Shown: positions 56,315-64,000 of the stretch, piece by piece
How positions within the stretch are numbered: position 1 is the stretch's first letter
Layout: each line of letters starts with the position of its first letter
Assembly (NCBI GenBank): GCA_963920575.1
Contig: OY986974.1
Span: forward strand, 7,330,617-7,394,616
Source: Narthecium ossifragum
Taxonomy: Eukaryota; Streptophyta; Magnoliopsida; Dioscoreales; Nartheciaceae
Length of the DNA: 64,000 nt
Direction: 5' to 3'
Made by a program: the position numbers and the translations under genes
Notes under the pieces: model-generated
What the model saw: only the letters and a program-made list of their open reading frames with translations
What the model was told of the DNA's origin: nothing
Databases searched by the model: none

Positions 56315-56440
56315 GATTGGCCTGCTCAAGATCCGGAAATCAGCCAATGCACAGGTCTCTCTTAACCCAGCTAAACCTCAAAAGACATACAGGAGTGATC
56401 ACTACATGAGTTGCATGGTTGAGGGCAGGCTATGAACCCC

Positions 56441-56448
56441 TTTATATA
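56441..56448 (-). promoter_or_regulatory. TATA box of the extensin gene
   Basis: The minus strand reads TATATAAA here, about 130 bases before the chosen ATG, placing the RNA start near 56410. The leader would then contain one short upstream frame (ATG near 56385, five codons) ahead of the main ATG. Confidence 0.75.
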
Positions 56449-56746
56449 GGCATCTCATCAATCATTGATCCACTCATGAGTCATGCCTAACTTTTCAAAT
56501 GTGCAAATGCAAGCTGTACGAGATTGACAGAGGTGCACTATATTTTCCAAGGCTCATTGATGGGTTCCCATTATCTGATTAGCATGCAGGGTTCTTTCTT
56601 AAGTTCGAACGTGTGCAGATATCTTTGTAGATCATGAATACAGTTGGCAAGAGTTGGTGGTGAAGGGGAGACTAGAAGGAAGGACGTGCCTTCCTGTCTT
56701 CTTCTTTTTGTTATCCAATTCTATGATTCTTCCTTTCCTTGGTTTC

Positions 56747-57123
56747 TTTTTTTTTTTTTTTTTTTTTTTTTTGATTATTTGAGCCCAAGGGCTAAGAAAA
56801 GCAATAAAGGAAATACAAGAGAGCTAACAAACTACCTACGAAAGGCTAGAAATGTCCACAGGCGGTAGAGAACCTGAATCCTTAGCCCAGAAAAATGAAC
56901 TAGAAAGATTCTTATCTCTTCTGGCTACTGAGTCAACAAACACCCAGCAACCTGAATCCTTCATTGCCAAGAGCCCGGTCTAGACGCTTCAAAATTCTCG
57001 CATCTCCCAGCTGTTGATTACACCAGGTAAAAGTTTGGCCAACAAAGCCAAGGTCCTGAACTTTCTCCCTTAGCATGAATTCATAAAGTCTATAACCCCT
57101 CTAGAGAACAAGAATGGTGAACC
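56747..57123 (-). mobile_element. Short LINE fragment upstream of the extensin gene
   Basis: A 26-base T run (56747-56772), the poly(A) tail of a minus-strand insert, leads into about 350 bp. A 16-bp target duplication TCCTTTCCTTGGTTTC flanks the insert at 56731-56746 and 57124-57139. The minus strand reads VQDLGFVGQTFTWCNQQLGD and RILKRLDRALGN, the conserved C-terminal part of the L1 endonuclease domain, followed by a stop and a tail without RT. It is therefore both 5'-truncated and internally deleted. The final bases before the tail resemble those of the LINE at 58743. Confidence 0.9.
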
Positions 57124-57139
57124 TCCTTTCCTTGGTTTC

Positions 57140-58727
57140 AGTAAGTATATAATATGGTCCGTTTCCTTTGCTCGGCTTAGTTTTCTTTGTTCTTAGGGGG
57201 GTGTCGGTGAGCACGTTAGCATGGTCTACTACCCGCCAGAAATATTGGAAATAGAAGATTACTGTTTGGTTTGTGCATAATGGGTACGTAGTTATGCGTG
57301 TATAAACTCTTTTATACACCTAAACACCATTTTTATAACCTTGTAAAAAGTTATGCACAAGTAACTTTTATCTTACGCCTATTCACACCTTTTCTATCCA
57401 CAAACCAAATACGATCCCACCCAAATTAATATTGTTTCACTAGCTATAGGGCTCGATTTTTATAGCATCGAAAGCTTCTAAAAAATAACGCTAAATTTGA
57501 CACCATGTGCATGCTGCAATTTAATTATTTGATTATATTGATCTCCAAATATGTGAAACTACCACATTAATGGTGTATATCTTAGTTCTCCTTAAACATG
57601 TGAGAACGTGATCCTCCACTCTAATAATCGCCTCCCACATATGAAAATTATATAAACTATCAAATTGATGCTTAATTGGCTACAATGTCTTAGACTCGAC
57701 CAACAAGAACCAATCAACGCGTGGTTGGTATTAGTTTGGTGTGAGTTTAGTTGAGAACATTGTGATTGCAAAGTATATATTAGTTAAGCTTTTTGGCTCC
57801 GAAGGATGCAACACAAGAACTTTCTAATAAGTCACGCATCCAGGTACAATTCTCGTCCAAACATGATTAGTTTTGGAGTTTTTATGAGATCCGGTTCTGA
57901 TACTGACCGGTCACAAGCCCTTAAAAAAATAAACTAAAAACTATAATGAAATAAAAACTCGATCGGCCAGACAAGCAAAAGCATCTCCAATATTTGTATC
58001 AAGCAGAGGTCATAAGAGACCAAGGCAAGCCCAGCGGGATTGTCGGACGCTAATCGAGTCAAAGATGCTGTCCGACAGATTCAGCTCGCTATCTGTACAT
58101 TTTGACGTGTACTCCATCTAGCCGGCTTCCACGTTCGACAGCGACTTTGGCTACCAAAAGTTAGGTGAGTCCCACGGGGATCAAGCTTAACGTTTTAAAA
58201 TATTTCGCCCTTTGAGAGATTTCCATGCATAAAATATCAAAGGTCATACGTGTATATATGTAGGCATATAGTTCCATGCATTTCTAAGTTTAGGTGACAT
58301 ATATTGCAGTGTGGATGTCTTTAACTTTCATGTGAAAATAAATATACTCAGTTTTAGTGCTGAAGATTGACTTTGACATGCATAATTGTATGTACCAACT
58401 TTGAGAGGCATCTCAGACTCAAGCTGGAAATCTGGGTGCATTGCCAGGTAAGGTGTATCAATCAATCACTGAATCAATTCCTACTATATTCCCACAGGAG
58501 ACCCATGATTGATTAATCCTCTAACGAACTTATCTTGACTCCTGAGCAATAAAACAATGGAAGATGCGTAAATTTTTCCACACGGAAATTAAGTGACGTT
58601 ATAGTGATGGGCACTACTAGTATGGATAACAGCTACCATTAGATCAAGCAACACAGATAGAGACTCAAAATTAGCCTGGTTATTTTTTTAAAATAATATT
58701 ATTTTAATAAAATATTACTAATATATA
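57140..58727. other. Intergenic AT-rich region
   Basis: No coding sequence is supported. It includes a possible MITE at 57263-57410 and A/T-rich sequence before the LINE tail. Confidence 0.6.
57263..57410. mobile_element. Possible small inverted-repeat element (MITE)
   Basis: The left end TGTTTGGTTTGTGCATA pairs with the right end TATCCACAAACCAAATA as an imperfect inverted repeat of about 15 bp over 148 bp. ATTTGGTTTGTG-type ends are frequent in plant hAT-like MITEs. No clear target duplication is seen. Confidence 0.4.
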
Positions 58728-61630
58728 TTTTTTTTTTTTTTTGAAGAGTTGAGCACAAGGCTAGGTTACAGACTACAAATTGCCCAGTAGGGCATCTGGT
58801 CCATCCTCAATGGACCAAACAAACTCTTTCCTAGAGATGCGACAAAAACGAGCGACCTGATCTGCTCTAATATTGTAAGACCTTGGAATATGGAGGAATA
58901 GTACCGAATCAAAACCCAAGACTAGGAGCCAGATCTGCTTAGCTAGCCCCTCAACCTCTTTAGGCCACAGTCAAGATCCGTTTAGGATCTGAACTGTCGC
59001 CAATGAATCCGATTCCACCACAAGTCTAGATAGCCCCCTTGCACGAGCCTCCCTTAGCGCAGTAGCCACACCCTCCATCTCACCTTCAAGAGGGGAATAT
59101 GCAACGACTGGTAGTCCCACCATCCACGCAAGTGCATCAGAATCTCCTAGGCCAATCACCCCAATTCCAGCTAAGCCAGAGAACCTGTCAAAAGAGGCAT
59201 CAGTCTGTAGTACATGCAAACCAGTCCTCCCTCGTGCTGGCCTTTCCTCCTTGGACTTACGTTCCAGGAACTCCATTGCTTGCCTCCGAACCTTACAAGC
59301 CACAGCTTCAGCCGTACCTCCATTGCCATTAAACACAAGCTCATTTCGGTCCTTCCAAACCAGCCAAGCTCCATAGCACAGTAAGGACTTCGTCGTCTTG
59401 CATTCATCTCGAGAAGAAGAGGCCAAAATGAGTTGTAATAGGCTATCAGGATCCCATCCTAGAAGAGGCAAGCCTTCCCTGGCAAAGGCAATCTGCGCCA
59501 CCCTTCGCGCAAAGGGGCAACCAAAGAGTGCATGAGCTATCGTCTCTGGCTCTCCCTTGCATCTTGGGCAGTCCAGATCCGCGGTGAGATGAAGTCTCCA
59601 TAGATGGCTGTAGACCGCAATCCTGCCTCTAAGGACCTTCCAGAAGAACTGCTTCAACCGAGGGCCTATTGGCAACCTCCAGACGGCAGACCAGGGACCA
59701 TCTTCTTTGAACCTCAGCGGAAAATGTTCATGGAGTAACATCAAGTAGGCTGAGGCCGAGGTAACACAGCCGGAGCCGTTGAACTCCCACCTTGATTTGT
59801 CCGAGCCTCTTCTAACTGGGATTGCGAGGATGTTATCCACAAGCGTCGGGTGAAAAGACTCCAGCAGTCTTGATCTATTCCATACCTGGTCCTCCTGGAA
59901 GCCATCGACAAGCAGCCGGGCTGGTATTGAGTCAACAGCAATGAAGGTGGGCCATCTGGAGAAGGAGACATCACCACACCAGGCATCATGGAGAACGTTG
60001 ATTCTGCTCTGGGTGCCAACCGACCAGCTAATGCATTTCCTCACATTCGCCGCTGCAGAGCATATGTGACACCAGTGCAACGACACCGTCCGACAACCTG
60101 TGAGGAGAGGAAGGGGGCCGGACCAATGATACTTAGCCTTTGCGAATTCTTTCCAGACACTAGTGCTATCATCAAGGAAGGAGGCCACCCTCTTCATCTT
60201 TAAGGCCTTCTGCCATATATTGAAGTCTCTCACCCCTAGACCTCCGAACTCTTTGGGCATGCAGACATCCCTCCACGCGACGTTGGAAACCCCTGACCGA
60301 CGTCCACCCCATAAGAAGTCGCGGCAAATCCTTTCCATCCTTGCAATGACACCAACAGGAAGATGTGTAGTGGACATGACAAATGCAGGGATGGCCTGTA
60401 AGACAGATTTGAGGAGCAACTTCCCCTGCCAGGAAACTATCCTATTGACCATCTTATCAAGCAACTCCGACACATCTGCCATTGTAACCCAACCAACGCA
60501 TAGGGGTGCACCAAGATAGGACCAAGAACCCGTAGCCTCCATGAGTCCAAGAATGTGGCATATCGTACTCCTGCGCTCCGGAGGGGTGCTCGGCGAAAAA
60601 CGAATGCTCGACTTGGCCACATTCATCTCAAGTCCTGATAATTCCTTGAAAGAGATCAAAAGCTGCTTGAGTCTCCTAGCTTCTGAGCAAGTCGCCGTCG
60701 ACACCACCAGACAGTTGTCTGCATACAGTAGATGAGAGAGAGAGAAGCTGGGGTCATAAATCGCAAACCTTGAAGGCCGGAGGAAGGATCCTTGAGCAAT
60801 CTGGACAGCACCTCCTGTGCAACTAGGAACAGGTACGGCGATAGGGGATCCCCTTGCCGGATGCCACGGGTAGAGGTCAGCCGGCCATGTAGCCCACCGT
60901 TGAGAATGAAGGAGAAACGAGGGGCCACCACACATGCCATGGTCCATTCAATCCACCTAGCAGGAAAATTCATGGCCACCAGAACCGCCCTAAGGAAATC
61001 CCAGTTCACACTGTCAAAAGCGGCGCGAAGGTCCACCTTAAGTACCATTAAGCATCTGGTCTTCGGAGCGACGTGCATGGAATGAAGGACCTCCTTGGCA
61101 GTGTCAATATTATCATGGATGCACCTATCCGAGAGGAATGCCGACTGCTCGATGCCAATGAGATCGTCCAGGACAGGTTTCATTCTGTTGGCAAGAATAG
61201 AGGTGATAACCTTGTATCCCACATTGCACAGGCTAATTGGCCTGAAGTCCTTCACCCTCTTTGGAAATTTGCATTTTGGAATGAAAGAGATGAAGGTATC
61301 ATTCCAGCTAGGGGGGAGGCGAGCAGAGTGGAAGAATTTACGGATCAGCTCCAAGAAGTCTTGCCCCACAACCTCCCAGCATGCAAGGTAGAATTCGATA
61401 GGCATGCCATCTGGACCTGGTACCCTGTTCCGACCCATATTCTTCAGCACCTCCAAGACCTCTACCTCTGTGACCTCAGCCAGCAGTGACTCAAAAGAGT
61501 CCACATCAACCATCGGTAATGTGGGCAGCTCAAGTTCAGGGTGGGCATGAGAATCTTGCGACCAGAGCTTGGCATAATGGTCCACAAAGACATCTCCCAT
61601 TATAGCTGGATCAGTGACGCCCACACCATT
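58728..61630 (-). mobile_element. L1-type LINE, 3' part with poly(A) tail
   Basis: The T run 58728-58742 is the poly(A) tail of this minus-strand LINE. ORF2 ends with TAG at 58775-58773. The element continues at 63809-64000 and beyond the window edge. It is interrupted by the family D solo LTR. It is better preserved than the LINE at the left end of the window. Confidence 0.92.
58773..61630 (-). pseudogene. LINE ORF2: reverse transcriptase, zinc-binding region and RNase H
   Basis: The first frame (61630-60750) carries the RT blocks RVPGPDGMPIEFY, FISFIPKCKFPKRVKDFRPI, LKVDLRAAFDSVNWDFL (first Asp) and GIRQGDPLSPYLF. A one-base frameshift near 60760-60790 leads to the second frame, with SHLLYADNCLVV: the catalytic YADD box is YADN. 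Then follow YLGAPLCVGW, WGGRRSGVSNVAW, the zinc-binding CPRCKGEPETIAHALFGCPF, and an RNase H domain (QTDASFD, GEMEGVATALREA, VVESDS). An in-frame TGA at 58970-58968 interrupts RNase H; the same frame resumes through IPRSYNIRADQVARF, containing the last catalytic Asp. The copy cannot encode an active enzyme. Confidence 0.93.
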
Positions 61631-63808
61631 TGTCACGCCCCGCCCCAATTAATTATAAAATATCCCAAAGATTTATTTAAAATTTTGGCATGACCCTTGG
61701 GCACGGGGACGTGAGATCACTATTACAATTTCAGCATTTCAATCACTAATAAAACATAAAAATATAACATTTAATCACACTATTTCTCTTTACAATCATT
61801 CACCACATCTAGGAGCACATACGCCCACATCAATTCAAATAATATACATGATAATTCAGTCTGAAATTTATAATACAAAATTCTTTCATTTCCAACATGT
61901 ACATGCTTTATCAAACATAAGAAAATAGACATAATGATAAAGTGACTCCTCATCCTGAGACAGGACCTCCATAGCCTGCACTGGTCTCTGGCCTACCCAT
62001 AGGTCCTCCTGCACAAAAACCAAAACCTAACACGAATGAGCTCTAAAGCCCAGTAGGAGTCACCAACTAAGACACTGGTGTACACCCACCTATCCTAGTA
62101 TACTGCCCAAGTATGGTCTGGCTAGTATGGGAAAGTCTTACACGCACAGTCGCCGCGTCCGGCCGTCAATGCTCGCCCATACCCCTATAGACTCTATACC
62201 CAGCCCCAGTATACTAGTATAGGCAACACATCCTCAAACAGATCACATCCTCAAGCCATATCCTCAAATCAGATATTTAATCAGATCAAAGTCCTCATAT
62301 CAGCTCTTTAATCAAATCAAATCCTCTAATCAGGTCTTTAATCAGATCAAGTCATCACTTAATCCCTAGACTCCCTAGACTCTGACCAGTCTAGCTACAG
62401 GACCTGACTAGACCCAATCATAATCCCAATCCTATCATGTATGCACAAGACAAGAACATAGCAATAAAGCCAATAACAATCATCATATAATCATACAATA
62501 CAAAGAAACATCACAGCATAGCATCGCACATACACACAAGATTAAATAACACATACAAACATATATCAAGGCATCACCACAATCATATAGCATACAAGCA
62601 CATCACTCCTAGGAGGTAACTCCTACCTCAAAAAGCAATTAAAAGGCGATTGACGTGAAATCCCTAAGCCTTGGGGTCCACGTCTCGCTCCGACCTCTGA
62701 CCACCGCTCAAACGATCGCCTAAAACACAATAATCGATATTACAATCCATTAGAGCCATAAATAAATTAGTACTACTAGCATTAGATCGATCACGAAAAG
62801 CCGATCAAAGCGGCACGAAAAAATGACATAAACGGGCGTCAGAGGCTTAGCAGCACGTTAGCAAACAGCTAACAGGGCGTTGTTGCGTGCACAAGGCACT
62901 GACCAATGCACCAAGCAGACGCAGCGCACAGCGCCCAGCGCCCAGCGCATAGCGCACAGCCTTCCTCCCCAAGGATCATCGGAACTCACGCCGGAGCTCC
63001 GTCGGATCTCCAAACAGGGTGCTCAAGCACCGAGGAGAAGTACCAGGGGAGAAGAAGGGAAGCCATCGCTGTCCCTAGCAAGGTTCCCAAAGAGGTCGGC
63101 AGCCATGACTAGAGAAGGGCCGGCCGGAATCCTCACCGGAATCCATGGCCGGGAGAGGAAACAGGGCTGCCAACTTGGGAAAGAAAAACCCCAGGGACAG
63201 GGGACGGCGTCGGGGTTCACCTCCACCCTTTCCCGACGCTGCAGTCGCCGGGAAGAGGAGTGGCGTCAACTCCGACGTCGTCTCTGGCGACCCATCGCCG
63301 GAGAAACCCACACAAGACCCAAACCCGCCGGAAAACCCACCAACAAACTCGGAATTGAAGGAGAAAAGAGCTGGATGCTTACCTCAACCAAATAGGAGAA
63401 GAAATCCAGCGGAGACCCACTGGATTTTCACTCTACAGCGAGCTCCACCTTCTTCCTCCCTTCCTTCTTCCTTCTCCGGCGCCGATCTCTCTTCCTCGCC
63501 ACCGATTTCGCCCTCTTTAGCTCCGGCGCCGCGATCTCCTCCTCCACCCTCTCGATCTCTCCAGCTCCCTCTTCTCTCTCTCCCGATCTTTCTAGATCTC
63601 TCTCTCGATTTCTCCTGATCTCCCTCTCTCTCGATCTCACTCCCTCTCTCACTCGGGTTGGCAGCCAAAGAAAGGAGAAAGAGGAGCCTGGATTCTTCTA
63701 GAAAGGGGGGGGGGGTATTTTGCAGAAAACACCCCGCAAAACGAGAAACTACACCAAAGCCCTCCAAATTTACATAAAAACCCGAAATTATACACTAAGG
63801 CCCTTACA
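61631..63808 (-). mobile_element. Solo LTR, family D (2.18 kb)
   Basis: On the minus strand it starts TGTAAGGGCC and ends GGGGCGGGGCGTGACA. Perfect duplications CCATT flank it (61626-61630 and 63809-63813). It lies between KVKEVIGAN and GVTDPAIMGD of the LINE. The region 63420-63660 is CT/GA-rich and would be the transcribed leader. A short GCGCACAGCGCCCAGCGCCC repeat is near 62925-62960. No palindrome-pair array was found. Open frames inside it are not supported as genes. Confidence 0.92.
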
Positions 63809-64000
63809 CCATTAGCTCCAATGACTTCTTTGACCTTGGATCTACATGATCTCCCGGCAACAAGACGATGGAAGTAGGCTGAGTTCCTATCCCCTGCCTG
63901 AAGCCAGACCTTCCTCACACGTTGTGCTGCTTTGGCCTCCTGCTTACTCATATTGTCCTCCCATTGGTCTTCGAGCACCCTGAGTAATTCTTCCTCAGCG
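63809..64000 (-). pseudogene. LINE ORF2, segment before the RT domain
   Basis: The minus strand is open and reads EELLRVLEDQWEDN, KVWLQAGDRNSAYFHRLV and KVKEVIGAN, which joins in frame across the solo LTR to the RT part at 61630. The WLQxGDRN block matches the one in the left-hand LINE at about 4700. It continues off the right edge of the window. Confidence 0.9.

Noticed and set aside
61631..63808. Host gene in the GC-rich part of 62880-63618
   Set aside because: The region is inside a solo LTR with perfect target duplications; the open frames are Arg/Ser/Pro-rich without domains.

Overview
This window is nuclear DNA from a flowering plant, most likely a eudicot. I base that on an extensin gene with Ser-Pro4/Tyr repeats, chromovirus, Athila-type and copia LTR retrotransposons, L1-type LINEs and a Mutator-like element. 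I cannot name the species. About 95% of the window is transposable-element sequence in nested layers. I can support one ordinary host gene, the extensin on the minus strand at about 54.33-56.45 kb. All calls rest on reading the sequence; no search was run.

Layout. 1-5.2 kb: a decayed minus-strand LINE cut by two Athila-type solo LTRs. 5.2-13.1 kb: a chromovirus with both LTRs, PBS, PPT, a perfect TACAC target duplication and decayed gag-pol, cut by a 2.28 kb solo LTR (family B). 13.15-14.1 kb: the right flank, with an exon-like open frame. 14.1-18.05 kb: an Athila-type element reduced to LTR, PBS and gag. 18.05-22.25 kb: remnants of another gypsy-like element, cut by a 2.38 kb solo LTR (family C). 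22.25-35.7 kb: a chain of Tekay/Del-like long LTRs (family A) and decayed integrase fragments, with a copia solo LTR and a second family B solo LTR nested inside. 35.7-53.7 kb: one family A LTR split by two insertions. The first is a gag-only copia element, which itself carries a 2.9 kb Mutator-like element. The second is a pol-less Athila-type element with gag-protease and an env-like second gene. 53.7-58.7 kb: the extensin gene and its flanks, with a small LINE fragment upstream. 58.7-64 kb: a second LINE, cut by a 2.18 kb solo LTR (family D).

The main unexplained signal is shared by LTR families that otherwise look unrelated. Paired TCGA-centred palindromes (GATCGATC, GATCGGTC, GGATCGATCC), with pair members 19-22 bp apart, sit just upstream of the LTR TATA box. 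Related hairpin-forming pairs recur in the transcribed leader. One such array of seven pairs lies outside any LTR, directly upstream of the env-like gene of the pol-less element, where it looks like an internal promoter.

Nesting gives relative ages: the Tekay remnant and its LTR are oldest, then the copia and Athila-type insertions into that LTR, then the Mutator-like insertion into the copia LTR.
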